The notes: a model not told the origin generated them from the sequence alone. DNA of 16,624 nt from a bacterium (GCA_018819665.1 JAHJOY010000062.1:1-16624); one strand, 5' to 3'; shown: positions 1 through 7,187, counted from the stretch's first letter. Numbers and translations: made by a program.

Positions 1-296
1 ACAATAGCTAAAATATCCTTTTCGCTCAAAAGGAGATAATCTTCATCATCATCGCCTTTGATATCAGTTCCGGAATATTTTGCATATACTACTTTATCTC
101 CCTTTTTAACAGTCATAGGAACTATTTTCCCTTCTTTGTTGGTACCGCCAGGTCCTACTGCCAATATTTCTCCAACCTGAGGCTTTTCTTTTGAAACGGT
201 ATCAGGAAGAAGAATCCCTCCTTTGCTCTTCTCTTCTTTAAATACGGGTTTTATCAGTACTCGGTCTCCAAGTGGTTTTAATTTCTTAATGTTCAT
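1..296 (-). CDS. groES: Co-chaperonin GroES, 3' end cut by the window edge
   Basis: GroES (Hsp10) forms the heptameric lid on the GroEL folding chamber in the cytoplasm. The reading frame starts MNIKKLKPLGDRVLIKP, followed by the mobile-loop region with GGILLPDT (about residues 27-34) and the conserved VGPGG and GDKVVYAKYSGT segments. It runs off the window at DILAIV, so only the last one or two codons and the stop are missing (98 residues visible). The ATG at 296-294 is preceded by a perfect AGGAGG (306-311) at 9-nt spacing. The frame is in the right place and length for a full GroES. A downstream groEL beyond the window edge is expected from the usual operon but cannot be seen. Regulation is by HrcA through the CIRCE element just upstream. 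Confidence 0.97.
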   Translation of the reverse strand, partial: MNIKKLKPLGDRVLIKPVFKEEKSKGGILLPDTVSKEKPQVGEILAVGPGGTNKEGKIVPMTVKKGDKVVYAKYSGTDIKGDDDEDYLLLSEKDILAI

Positions 297-339
297 GCTC
301 AGTAACCTCCTTTAATAATATTTATATTTTTAAAATCAA

Positions 340-366
340 TTAGCACTCTCATAGTAAGAGTGCTAA
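340..366 (-). promoter_or_regulatory. CIRCE operator (HrcA binding site)
   Basis: TTAGCACTC (340-348), nine bases, then GAGTGCTAA (358-366): a perfect match to the CIRCE inverted repeat. In many bacteria the HrcA repressor binds CIRCE and shuts off groES-groEL and dnaK operons until heat shock. It lies immediately downstream of the -10 box, at about the transcription start, so bound HrcA would block the promoter. HrcA itself is not in the window. Confidence 0.97.
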
Positions 367-379
367 AAATACCTTATAT

Positions 380-408
380 ATAGTATATAAACTTCTTGGG
401 AAAAGCAA
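380..408 (-). promoter_or_regulatory. sigma-A-type promoter of groES
   Basis: On the minus strand: -35 TTGCTT (408-403), a 17-base spacer, and -10 TACTAT (385-380). Transcription would start near 373, just before the CIRCE operator, giving a leader of about 75 bases to the groES ATG. Spacing and position fit a vegetative promoter with a roadblock operator. A shifted -10 (TATACT) is possible but gives a less usual spacing. Confidence 0.75.
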
Positions 409-486
409 ACCTCGTTATCGGCCATATTTAGCTATTTGCCGCAATTTATTACGATTATAAGTTATTTATTGATTTTTTGCTTCTAT

Positions 487-1509
487 TTAATAGTATTTTC
501 TCTCTAATGGTAATCGTGAAACCGCATCTAAACTTAAAGATGATTTTTTATTTTCTTTAAATTTATAATATCCAGCTGAAGCTACCATGGCTGCATTATC
601 AGTACACAGAAAAGTTGAAGGATAAAAAACCTTTATATTTAATAAATTTGCTTTTTTCTTTATCTCTCTTCTTAGAGAGCTATTGGCTGCAACTCCACCA
701 GCTAATACAATCTGTTTAGTTTTAAATTCTAAAGCTGCTCTTAGTGTCTTTTCTACTAAAACATCAACTACTGCTTGCTGAAAAGATGATAAAATATCTT
801 TAACTGGGATAATTTTATTCTTCTCTTTTAGTTCTTTTATATAGTAATTTACTGCGGTTTTAAGACCACTAAAGCTAAAATCATAACTTCCGTCATTTAA
901 AAGAGGGCGAGGGAATTTGATTGAAGAAGGTTCTCCTTCTTTAGCTAATCTTTCAGTAATCGGTCCACCGGGGTAACCCAAGTCCAATACCTTAGTTATT
1001 TTATCAAAAACCTCTCCTGCTGCGTCATCTTTGGTCTGGCCTAATAATTTATATTCTCCAAAATGTCTTATATATACCAAAGATGTATGCCCACCAGAAA
1101 CGATTAAACAAACAAAAGGAGGTTTTATCTCATTATGTTCTAATAAATTTGCATAAATGTGAGCTTCAAGGTGGTTTATTCCGATAAAAGGTATATTTTG
1201 AGCATAAGCCATGGCTTTAGCGACAGATAATCCCACCAAGAGTGAACCTATTAAACCTGGGCCGTAAGTTACTGCTATTGCAGATAAATCAGTAATCTTT
1301 TTCCCTGACTCGTCTAAGGCTTTATCAATTACCGGAATGATGTACTCCATATGTTTACGTGAGGCTATTTCAGGGACTACTCCTCCATATTTTTGATGAA
1401 TGCTAATCTGGGAAGCCACTACATTCGAAATAATCTTTTTCCCATCTTCTACAATAGCAGCTGCTGTTTCGTCACAAGAAGTTTCGATTCCCAATATTAA
1501 ATCTGACAT
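487..1509 (-). CDS. tsaD: tRNA N6-adenosine threonylcarbamoyltransferase TsaD
   Basis: TsaD transfers the threonylcarbamoyl group from TC-AMP to A37 of ANN-decoding tRNAs, making t6A in the cytoplasm together with TsaB and TsaE. The 340-residue length is normal. It has the ASKHA fold: the N-terminal phosphate loop GIETSCDET (7-15), the metal-binding HLEAH (H113 and H117), SGGHTSL (138-144), GGVAANSSLR (271-280), and TDNAAM near 303-308 with the conserved metal-ligand aspartate (D304). The ATG start is preceded by a purine-rich AAAGGGAAAA site. It is the last gene of the t6A group but is separated from rimI by 529 bases of repeats, so it may have its own promoter. Nothing essential is missing. 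Confidence 0.97.
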   Translation of the reverse strand: MSDLILGIETSCDETAAAIVEDGKKIISNVVASQISIHQKYGGVVPEIASRKHMEYIIPVIDKALDESGKKITDLSAIAVTYGPGLIGSLLVGLSVAKAMAYAQNIPFIGINHLEAHIYANLLEHNEIKPPFVCLIVSGGHTSLVYIRHFGEYKLLGQTKDDAAGEVFDKITKVLDLGYPGGPITERLAKEGEPSSIKFPRPLLNDGSYDFSFSGLKTAVNYYIKELKEKNKIIPVKDILSSFQQAVVDVLVEKTLRAALEFKTKQIVLAGGVAANSSLRREIKKKANLLNIKVFYPSTFLCTDNAAMVASAGYYKFKENKKSSLSLDAVSRLPLERKYY

Positions 1510-1533
1510 CTGCTTTTCCCTTTCAAAATAAAA

Positions 1534-1561
1534 TTAATAAATACCTTCTATAGTTTCTCAA
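1534..1561 (-). promoter_or_regulatory. Possible promoter of tsaD
   Basis: Minus strand TTGAGA (1561-1556), a 16-base spacer and TATTAA (1539-1534). The -35 matches the consensus at five of six positions, the -10 at four of six. It sits about 25 bases before the tsaD start in unique AT-rich sequence, between the last repeat and the gene. The weak -10 and AT-rich setting make a chance match possible. Confidence 0.3.
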
Positions 1562-1589
1562 GTAAAATTAAATAGATATTTTTTATTAA

Positions 1590-1647
1590 AGCTAAAAACT
1601 TAAAACGAAAAATTAAAAACCATAATTCAAAACTCAAAACTTAAAAA
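1590..1647. repeat. A-rich word repeat, copy 1
   Basis: Starts GCTAAAAACTTAAAACG and continues with CCATAATTCAAAACTCAAAA. Closely related copies, all in the same orientation, lie at 7057-7106, 14116-14173 and 14724-14775. It has no coding content and is not an exact tandem repeat; the unit is internally degenerate. Function unknown. Confidence 0.75.
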
Positions 1648-1648
1648 A

Positions 1649-1753
1649 TCTTCCAGTTTACCAGTCCACCGGTCTTCCGGTCTTGTAGTCTACCGATCTT
1701 CCAGTCTACCAGTCTGCTAATCAATTTAGTTAGCCAGTTAGCCAGTTTATCGG
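1649..1753. repeat. CCAGTCTACC word repeat
   Basis: A run of variations on TCTTCCAGTCTACCAGTC, turning into TTAGCCAGTTAGCCAGTT at its end. A shorter copy sits at 14608-14640, just upstream of the glmS ribozyme. The unit is about 10-20 bases and too irregular to be a simple tandem array. No open reading frame of note. Confidence 0.7.
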
Positions 1754-1780
1754 TTGGCCGTTAATTTATTATATAATCGA

Positions 1781-1913
1781 GTAGCGACACGGCGTGCCGT
1801 GTTGAATTGTATAGACACGATGCATCTATCTATACCTTAATACATAGACAGGTGAGACGTCTGTCCTACGATTTTTATGATTATATTGTAAGGCGTATGC
1901 AATACACCTCTAC
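1781..1913. repeat. Cluster of four decayed palindromic hairpins
   Basis: Four different short palindromes follow one another: ACACGGC/GCCGTGT (1787-1802), GTATAGA/TCTATAC with GATGCATC inside (1809-1835), a GACAGGTGAGACGTCTGTCC-type element (1846-1866), and a GGCGTAT/ATACACC element (1888-1913). Each resembles a better-preserved hairpin elsewhere in the window (9223-9246, 3885-3907, 7165-7187, 5284-5307). Mismatches in the arms suggest old copies. The rest of the 1510-2038 gap holds word repeats and no gene. Confidence 0.65.
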
Positions 1914-1965
1914 CTCTTTTTTCCAAACTTGAAACTCGTAACTAGCAACTGGCAACTTATATCTT

Positions 1966-2032
1966 TAATTGGGCAATTGGTAAATAGGTTAATTGGTTAA
2001 TTTAATAACTATATACTAAATACTAAATACTG
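1966..2032. repeat. AATTGG and ACTAAATACT word repeats
   Basis: Variations on CAATTGGTAAATAGGTTAATTGG followed by three near-copies of TACTAAATAC. The tract ends eight bases before the rimI stop codon. The AATTGG part recurs in inverse form just upstream of tsaE (3671-3728). Confidence 0.65.
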
Positions 2033-2038
2033 ATTTTT

Positions 2039-2503
2039 TTAACTCAATTTCTTTTCCATAACCAAGGCATCTTCTTTTTCTTCTTGATAATAATTTCTCA
2101 AAACCCTCATCACTTTATATCCATATTTTCTGTACATATCTTGGGCAATACAATTTGATTTTCTTACTTCCAATGATATTTTTTTAATTTTATGAACAAT
2201 TGCCTCTTCCTCGACAAACTTTAGAAGTTTTCCTCCATATCCTCTCCTTTGAAATTTTTCAGCAATTGCAATATTAGTGATATGAATATTATCCCTCATT
2301 AACCAGAAACCTAAATAACCAATTATTCTTTTATCTTTTTCTAATACGAAATATCTGGCATATCTATTTCGGGTTAATTCGCTAAAAAATAGGTCATAGG
2401 TCCAGGGAACGGGAAAAGATTGTTTCTCAATCTCCAATACTTTTTTTAAATCATCTATTTCCATAGGTCTGATAACTATTCCGGTAAAACTTTTGTTAAT
2501 CAT
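2039..2503 (-). CDS. rimI: GNAT N-acetyltransferase, RimI type
   Basis: RimI-family enzymes acetylate protein N-termini (ribosomal protein S18 in E. coli) using acetyl-CoA. The single GNAT domain includes the acetyl-CoA loop QRRGYGG (near residues 85-91) and the LEVRKSN...MYRKYGY segment, whose Glu and Tyr correspond to the catalytic pair of E. coli RimI. I take the ATG at 2503-2501 (154 residues). A TTG at 2509, directly after the tsaB TGA, would add two residues; neither has a strong ribosome site, so translation is probably coupled to tsaB. The tsaB-rimI pairing is common in bacteria and supports the assignment. The true substrate cannot be read from sequence. Confidence 0.88.
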   Translation of the reverse strand: MINKSFTGIVIRPMEIDDLKKVLEIEKQSFPVPWTYDLFFSELTRNRYARYFVLEKDKRIIGYLGFWLMRDNIHITNIAIAEKFQRRGYGGKLLKFVEEEAIVHKIKKISLEVRKSNCIAQDMYRKYGYKVMRVLRNYYQEEKEDALVMEKKLS

Positions 2504-2509
2504 GGTCAA

Positions 2510-3211
2510 TCACTTATATTTTTTCTCCCAAATAATTTCAGCCTCAGACTTCCTCAGATAAAAAGGAGAAAGCGTAGAGATATCATCTTCTTCCCCTTTT
2601 TTAAGCTTATTTAAACCTAAAAAAGCAATACTAGTAGCCACCGTTAAATTTAATTGTGAATCGATAAACAAAGCATCTTTACCTATTTTTTCCTTAATAA
2701 TATCTCGATATTTTTTTATTCCATCTCCTGAGAAGATTATCTTTTCTTTTAAGGGAGAGAGCCGGACAAGCAGACTTTGAATATCTTCACATTTATAATC
2801 CATAACCCTATGCAAGCTATCCCCTCCCCGAAATACCACATCATATATTTCATCTTTCTTAGATTCTAAAACGGGACATATTAAATAGGGAATTTCTTTT
2901 AAGGGGAATGCCATGGCATCTAGGGTAGGAATTCCCAATAAAGGCAATGAACGAGCGTAACATAGCCCCTTTGCTACACATAAGCCAATGCGGAGTCCGG
3001 TAAAAGAACCTGGACCCATAGAAACAGCAATACCATTAATTTCTTCAATTTTTAAGTCTATCGTTTTTAATAAGTTTTTTATAGCAGGTACTAAAATGGA
3101 AGAATGTTTCTTCTTTAAACCATTAATAGTATACTCTATAAGAATGTCCTCCTCTTCAATTAAACCTAAATTGCAAAATTTAGTAGAAGTATCAATCCCT
3201 AATATTTTCAA
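2510..3211 (-). CDS. tsaB: t6A biosynthesis protein TsaB
   Basis: TsaB is the catalytically inactive paralogue and partner of TsaD, needed to assemble the TsaB-TsaD-TsaE complex for tRNA t6A. The 233-residue frame has the N-terminal GIDTSTKFCNLGL and the hallmark SMGPGSFTGLRIGL (64-77). The metal-binding HxxxH of TsaD is absent, as expected. The start is TTG (3211-3209), supported by AGAGGAG about ten bases upstream and by the perfect start of the conserved N-terminus. It overlaps the end of tsaE by 20 bases and abuts rimI, so the three are almost certainly one operon. Confidence 0.95.
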   Translation of the reverse strand: MKILGIDTSTKFCNLGLIEEEDILIEYTINGLKKKHSSILVPAIKNLLKTIDLKIEEINGIAVSMGPGSFTGLRIGLCVAKGLCYARSLPLLGIPTLDAMAFPLKEIPYLICPVLESKKDEIYDVVFRGGDSLHRVMDYKCEDIQSLLVRLSPLKEKIIFSGDGIKKYRDIIKEKIGKDALFIDSQLNLTVATSIAFLGLNKLKKGEEDDISTLSPFYLRKSEAEIIWEKKYK

Positions 3212-3668
3212 TTCTGCTTAGCTCCTCTAAAAAATTATTAAATCTATCCCCTTGAGGGATAAAAGAAATTTTTCTTTGATAGCGATCTTTAAATTTGATA
3301 TCGATCTTTAAGTGTTCTTTGGGTAAAAACTGTTCAATCTTCTCAGCCCACTCAATAACTGTCAAACCTTCTCCGTAAAAATATTCCTTGTAACTCAATT
3401 CTAAAATTTCTTTCGCATTATTAAGTCGGAACAGGTCGAAATGATAGATGGGAATTTTGCCTTGATATTCATTTATAATAGTAAAAGAAGGGCTGGTGAC
3501 ATAATCTTTTACTTCTAACCCCCGAGATATTCCTTGAATGAAACAGGTTTTACCTGCACCCAGTTCACCATAGAAAGCTAATAAATCTCCCGGTTTAACT
3601 AATTTACTTACCTCTTTTCCTAATTTTTTCGTCTCTTCAGGACTTTTAGTAATAATAGTGAAATTCAT
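3192..3668 (-). CDS. tsaE: t6A biosynthesis ATPase TsaE
   Basis: TsaE is the P-loop ATPase that activates or resets the TsaB-TsaD complex. The Walker A motif GELGAGKT is at 34-41, followed by the family-typical TSPSFT, YHFDLFRL and VIEWAEK segments. I choose the ATG at 3668-3666 (158 residues, the usual size). An in-frame TTG at 3701 would prepend eleven residues encoded entirely by an AATTGG word repeat and is unlikely to be used. No strong Shine-Dalgarno precedes the ATG; GGTG in the repeat is the nearest. The 3' end overlaps tsaB by 20 bases, pointing to translational coupling. Confidence 0.94.
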   Translation of the reverse strand: MNFTIITKSPEETKKLGKEVSKLVKPGDLLAFYGELGAGKTCFIQGISRGLEVKDYVTSPSFTIINEYQGKIPIYHFDLFRLNNAKEILELSYKEYFYGEGLTVIEWAEKIEQFLPKEHLKIDIKFKDRYQRKISFIPQGDRFNNFLEELSRIENIRD

Positions 3669-3670
3669 TT

Positions 3671-3728
3671 TAACCAATTCACCAATTCTCCAATTCACCA
3701 ATTGACCAATTAATTAATTCATCAATTA
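3671..3728. repeat. AATTGG word repeat upstream of tsaE
   Basis: Variations on CCAATTCACCAATTCTCCAA reaching to two bases before the tsaE start codon. It has the same composition as the tract at 1966-2008 but opposite orientation. Because it directly precedes tsaE, the repeat itself must supply that gene's translation-initiation region. Confidence 0.65.
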
Positions 3729-3810
3729 AAGTTATTTCTTGGGCACATATAATACGTCCAGCTTTTTCTTTAACGATTATCTTTTGTGTCAAATTTATTT
3801 GACCCATCTT

Positions 3811-3856
3811 TTGTCATTCCTGCTTCTTTATTTGTCATTCCCGTGGAAACGGGAAT
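3811..3856. repeat. TTGTCATTCC repeat with hairpin
   Basis: TTGTCATTCC occurs at 3811-3820 and again at 3832-3841, where it opens a perfect hairpin: ATTCCCGT, GGAA loop, ACGGGAAT (3837-3856). Similar TGTCATTCCCG elements are, from general familiarity, dispersed in many bacterial genomes. It lies between alr and tsaE and could act as an RNA hairpin after alr, but no T-tract follows on the coding strand. Confidence 0.7.
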
Positions 3857-3884
3857 CTATCTTTTTTTATTCTCTGGCACCTGT

Positions 3885-3907
3885 GGGCACGATGCATCGT
3901 GCCCCTA
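3885..3907. repeat. GGGCAC hairpin overlapping the alr stop codon
   Basis: GGGCACGATG and CATCGTGCCC form a perfect 20-base palindrome (3885-3904), followed on the plus strand by CTA. Read on the minus strand, that CTA is the TAG stop codon of alr (3907-3905). The right side matches the CCCCTAC arm of the hairpin cassettes at 5207, 7263 and 7347, with the final C changed. Confidence 0.8.
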
Positions 3908-5083
3908 TAGCAATTTTTCCCCTAATATACTCTTAATTTTATAAGGTTTTCCATCCTTAATAAATAACTTAGGTACTCGTTTTTTATCAGGCATATGTAC
4001 AACTTCATAATTAATAGTTTTAATCTTATCAGCTATTTCTTCTACAGTTATTTCTTCTTGTCCCTGCCTTCCCCATAATACTACTTCATCTCCTATTTCC
4101 ACTTGAGGAAGATTGGTAACATCTATCATGGTTTGATCCATACATACCCGCCCGATTACAGGAAAACGCTTTCCTCTTACCAAAACCTCTCCTTGATTAG
4201 AAAGTAGCCGATTATAACCATCAGCATAACCTACTGGTAAAGACGCAATAACTGTTCTTTTTTGCTTGGTAGTATAGGTTCGACCATAGCTGATATATTC
4301 TCCCGCGGGTAATTCTTTCAAAAAAACTATCCGCGTTTTAAAAGTATGAGCCGGAATCAATTTTACGGTCTTCTGTACCTCTGTAGAGGGGTATAGTCCG
4401 TATATAGAAATCCCCGGCCTTACCAAATCTAACCACATATGTGGTAAATCAAGAAGTGTAGCACTGTTACTTACATGTTTTACTGGAATTCTTATTCCTT
4501 CTTTTTCTAAAAAAGTTAAAACCTCCATAAATTTTCCAAATTGTTTTTCAGTATAGGACTTATCTTTCTCGTCGGCAACTGAAAAATGAGTAAAAATGCC
4601 TTCTATTTCCACATTTTTCAAAACCTTTACTTTTTTAATAAAATTTAAAACATGGTTAGAGAAAATTCCAATTCTTCCCATACCGGTATCTACCTTAAGA
4701 TGAACTTTAACTATTTTGTCCTCTTTAAACGCTGACTCAGAAAGTTTTTCTATCATTTCATATTCACTCACTGTAGGAGTTATATTATATAATACTAACA
4801 ATTCTACTTGTTGTTCTAAAGTTAAACCAAGGACTAAAATGGGAACAGCAATACCGGCTTTGCGGAGAAAAATGCCTTCTTCTAAACGAGCGACCGCCAG
4901 TCTGGTAGCTCCATTTTTTAAAACTATTGACGAAATCTCTAAAATATCATGTCCATAGCCATTCCCCTTAACTACCGCCATTAACTCTTTTTTTTCACCT
5001 ATTAATTTTTTAATATTTCTTACATTTTGGGCAATTGCATCAAGATTTATTTCTATCCAGGTAGATCCTAATAACTTTTTCAT
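3905..5083 (-). CDS. alr: Alanine racemase
   Basis: Alr is a PLP enzyme interconverting L- and D-alanine, supplying D-Ala for peptidoglycan. The N-terminal TIM barrel carries the PLP lysine in VVKGNGYGHD (K39, the canonical position; most homologues have Ala where this has Gly). The C-terminal domain contains ISYGRTYTT, which includes the catalytic tyrosine, then SLPVGYADGYNR and RVCMDQTMIDVT. The 392-residue length is slightly long because of a C-terminal extension ending GEKLL. The ATG follows AAGGA. The stop codon is provided by a palindromic repeat, so the last residues may reflect an old repeat insertion. It follows nnr, as in the acpS-nnr-alr order of Firmicutes, but across 287 bases of repeats. 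Confidence 0.95.
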   Translation of the reverse strand: MKKLLGSTWIEINLDAIAQNVRNIKKLIGEKKELMAVVKGNGYGHDILEISSIVLKNGATRLAVARLEEGIFLRKAGIAVPILVLGLTLEQQVELLVLYNITPTVSEYEMIEKLSESAFKEDKIVKVHLKVDTGMGRIGIFSNHVLNFIKKVKVLKNVEIEGIFTHFSVADEKDKSYTEKQFGKFMEVLTFLEKEGIRIPVKHVSNSATLLDLPHMWLDLVRPGISIYGLYPSTEVQKTVKLIPAHTFKTRIVFLKELPAGEYISYGRTYTTKQKRTVIASLPVGYADGYNRLLSNQGEVLVRGKRFPVIGRVCMDQTMIDVTNLPQVEIGDEVVLWGRQGQEEITVEEIADKIKTINYEVVHMPDKKRVPKLFIKDGKPYKIKSILGEKLL

Positions 5084-5097
5084 TTTTAGGTTTTCCT

Positions 5098-5165
5098 TTT
5101 TATATTTCGTATATCATATATCATATTGCATATCAAATATAGCGTATAGCGGGTAGCGTATAGTT
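5098..5165. repeat. ATATCATAT and GCGTATAG word repeats upstream of alr
   Basis: Successive near-copies of GTATATCATATATCATA lead into AGCGTATAGCGGGTAGCG. The second part is the inverse of the ACGCTAAACGCTACCCGC words at 7552-7582 and 9476-9497. No coding potential is seen. Confidence 0.6.
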
Positions 5166-5206
5166 AACAAACGAGATCCTGTCTTCTTGAATTCACAATT
5201 TTGTTT

Positions 5207-5307
5207 TGTAGGGGTCGGATTTATCCGACCCGAGTTTTGTTTTGATAATTTATTAGCGGGCTCGATGAATCAAGCCATTGGAAGGGCGTATTGCAATACG
5301 CCCCTAC
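5207..5307. repeat. Hairpin cassette 1 (TGTAGGGG ... CCCCTAC)
   Basis: The left end is TGTAGGGG followed by hairpin GGGTCGGAT/ATCCGACCC (to 5231). A degenerate middle hairpin, GGCTCGAT/ATCAAGCC, lies at 5256-5276. The right end is hairpin GGGCGTATTG/CAATACGCCC closing with CCCTAC (5284-5307). The outer arms TGTAGGGG and CCCCTAC thus enclose several independent stem-loops. Two more cassettes with the same plan are at 7263-7321 and 7347-7423. The rest of the 5084-5370 gap holds word repeats and no gene. Confidence 0.75.
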
Positions 5308-5370
5308 TTCTTCTTTGCTTCTGATTACTAATTCCTGCAACTTTTCTCTTTCACTATATACTATTATCTT

Positions 5371-6915
5371 TTATTCTAAACTCAAAAAAGCTTGAGGTAC
5401 ATGAGATAAGATATCACTGGCTATCATACCTCTTTCTCCTTTGATGTCTCGGGCTAAATCACCGGCCAGACTATGGATGTAAACTCCGGCTATTGCTGCC
5501 GAAAAACTATCGGCCCCTTGAGCTATTAAACTACAAATTATTCCAGTTAGAACATCTCCTGTCCCCCCGGTAGCCATTCCCGAATTATCGCCAATATTGA
5601 TATAGGCTTCTCCTTCTTTATTAGCCACAATTGTTCTAGCTCCCTTTAAAACTACCATAATTCCAAATTCTTGAGCAATTTCTCTGGCAATATCTAATTG
5701 ATTATCTAAAATATAATCTATGCCCTTATTTATTAGTTTAGCCATTTCTCCTGGATGAGGAGTAATCACCATAGGAACTTTAACCTTTTTCAATATGTTG
5801 GTATCCTTACTTAAGGCGTATATTGCATCGGCATCAACAACCAAAGGAATATTAGACTTTTCTATAATTTTTCTTACTAATCGTTGGGTCTCTAATTCTC
5901 GAGAAATACCAGGACCTATCCCTAATACGGAAAAATCTTTCATTAATTTTAAAATTGTTTCCTCTGCATCCTCTCCTAAAGACTGTTTTTTTGTTTCAGC
6001 AAGAGGGAGAGTCATAACTTCAGTTAATTTTACTTCCATTATTTGATTTAAACTTCGAGGAATTCCTAATATCACAATACCTGTTCCACTTCTTATAGCT
6101 GCTTCGCTGGCTAAATATGCTGCCCCAGTCATACCAACCGAACCAGCTAAGATTAAGACTTTGCCGAAAGAACCTTTGTGGGAATAGGTTGCACGAAAAG
6201 GTAAAAGTGATTTGACTATCTCTTTGGTTACCATATTAGTTTTTATTTTATTATTTTTTAAAAGACAAGAGGGTATGCCAATGTCTTCAATCGTTACCTT
6301 TCCTGCAAAGCTTGCTCCAGGAAAAAGCATTAAACCAATTTTTGGCAGTGCTAAAGTAATAGTATGAGTTGCCTTGATGCATGGTCCTTCAATTTTTCCT
6401 GTATCCGCATTTAAACCAGAAGGAACATCAATTGCAACTACTTCCTTGCCTGCAACATTAACCAAATCTATCATCTTAGCTTTTAAACCAGTTACCTTTC
6501 CTTGCAATCCGGTTCCTAATATAGCATCAATAATCAAATCAAAATTTTGTACGGCTTCTTGTATTTCTTCGAGTTTTACTGTTTCTACTTCGATTAATTC
6601 AACTCCCATTTTATCAATTATATTTAAATTTTCTCCTGCCTCACCTTTAATCTTATTAAAAGAAGCCAGGAGAAATACTTTTACTTTCACTCCATAATTA
6701 TAAAGATGGCGGGCTACTACAAAGCCATCTCCACCATTATTACCCGATCCAGCAAAGATAATAACCTTTTTTAATCTTAAATCAGGATAAATATTTTTCA
6801 GGCTTTGAAATATTCCTAATCCGGCATTTTCCATTAAGGTAAGACCAGATAGGTTATTCTCTTCTATTGCTTTACGATCAATCTCTCTCATTTGTTGACT
6901 GGTAACTACCTTCAT
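5371..6915 (-). CDS. nnr: Bifunctional NAD(P)H-hydrate epimerase / ADP-dependent dehydratase
   Basis: This fused metabolite-repair enzyme restores NAD(P)H from its hydrated forms: the N-terminal domain epimerises (R)-NAD(P)HX, and the C-terminal domain dehydrates (S)-NAD(P)HX using ADP. The YjeF_N epimerase domain spans about 1-215, with GSGNNGGDG (56-64), DAILGTGLQG (130-139) and AIDVPSGLNADTG (161-173). The ribokinase-like dehydratase domain spans about 230-512, with SHKGSFGK (245-252), GIGPGIS (332-338), VVDADA (359-364), TPHPGE (385-390) and GMATGGTGDVLTG (446-458). The 514-residue length is usual for the fusion. The ATG is preceded by AGGGAG. Its neighbours acpS upstream and alr downstream fit the common Gram-positive order, though repeats separate them. 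Confidence 0.95.
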   Translation of the reverse strand: MKVVTSQQMREIDRKAIEENNLSGLTLMENAGLGIFQSLKNIYPDLRLKKVIIFAGSGNNGGDGFVVARHLYNYGVKVKVFLLASFNKIKGEAGENLNIIDKMGVELIEVETVKLEEIQEAVQNFDLIIDAILGTGLQGKVTGLKAKMIDLVNVAGKEVVAIDVPSGLNADTGKIEGPCIKATHTITLALPKIGLMLFPGASFAGKVTIEDIGIPSCLLKNNKIKTNMVTKEIVKSLLPFRATYSHKGSFGKVLILAGSVGMTGAAYLASEAAIRSGTGIVILGIPRSLNQIMEVKLTEVMTLPLAETKKQSLGEDAEETILKLMKDFSVLGIGPGISRELETQRLVRKIIEKSNIPLVVDADAIYALSKDTNILKKVKVPMVITPHPGEMAKLINKGIDYILDNQLDIAREIAQEFGIMVVLKGARTIVANKEGEAYINIGDNSGMATGGTGDVLTGIICSLIAQGADSFSAAIAGVYIHSLAGDLARDIKGERGMIASDILSHVPQAFLSLE

Positions 6916-6930
6916 AAGATAACTCCCTTA

Positions 6931-6989
6931 AATTAGTCGCTAGTGAATAGTAATTCGTATCGCGTATTGCGTATCGAGTATCGCGTAAT
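6931..6989. repeat. ATTAGTCG and GCGTATCG word repeats upstream of nnr
   Basis: AATTAGTCGCTAGTGAATAG followed by several variants of GTATCGCGTATTGCGTATCG. The same pair of words, in the same order, occurs at 9051-9092 upstream of the thioesterase gene. The repeat edge lies three bases from the AGGGAG ribosome site of nnr. Confidence 0.7.
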
Positions 6990-7006
6990 AAGATATGAAA
7001 CATACA

Positions 7007-7042
7007 TTGTCATTGCGAGGAACAAAGTGACAAAGCAATCTC
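7007..7042. repeat. CATTGCGAGG hairpin repeat
   Basis: TTGTCATTGCGAGGAACAA followed by AGTGACAAAGCAATCTC; the ATTGC and GCAAT parts can pair. Elements of this CATTGCGAG...GCAATC form are, from general familiarity, dispersed in many bacterial genomes. Single copy here. Confidence 0.6.
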
Positions 7043-7056
7043 AAAAGACAGTACAA

Positions 7057-7140
7057 AGCTAAAAACTTAAAGCGAAAAGCGAAAAACCATAATTCAAAAC
7101 TCAAAATTAGTCGTTAGTGAATAGTGAATAGTCGTTAGTG
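7057..7140. repeat. A-rich word repeat copy 2 joined to TTAGTCG words
   Basis: AGCTAAAAACTTAAAGCG through CATAATTCAAAACTCAAAA (compare 1590-1647) runs without a break into ATTAGTCGTTAGTGAATAG and a second GTCGTTAGTG. It shows that different word families are joined end to end. Confidence 0.7.
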
Positions 7141-7187
7141 CGGACAAACCTTGTGTCTGCCCGTGTAGGACAGGCGTCTCGCCTGTC
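7140..7187. repeat. Two adjacent hairpin repeats
   Basis: GCGGACAAACC...TGTCTGCCC (7140-7162) is followed by GTAGGACAGGCG, TCT loop, CGCCTGTC (7165-7187). The second is the intact form of the decayed element at 1846-1866. Neither is followed by a T-tract on the coding strand. Confidence 0.65.

Noticed and set aside
3669..3701. Longer tsaE start at TTG 3701
   Set aside because: The extra eleven residues come from a word repeat; the ATG at 3668 gives the normal family N-terminus and length.
3739..3936. Plus-strand open frame between tsaE and alr
   Set aside because: It runs through two hairpin repeats and into the 3' end of alr on the opposite strand; no ribosome site and no family resemblance.
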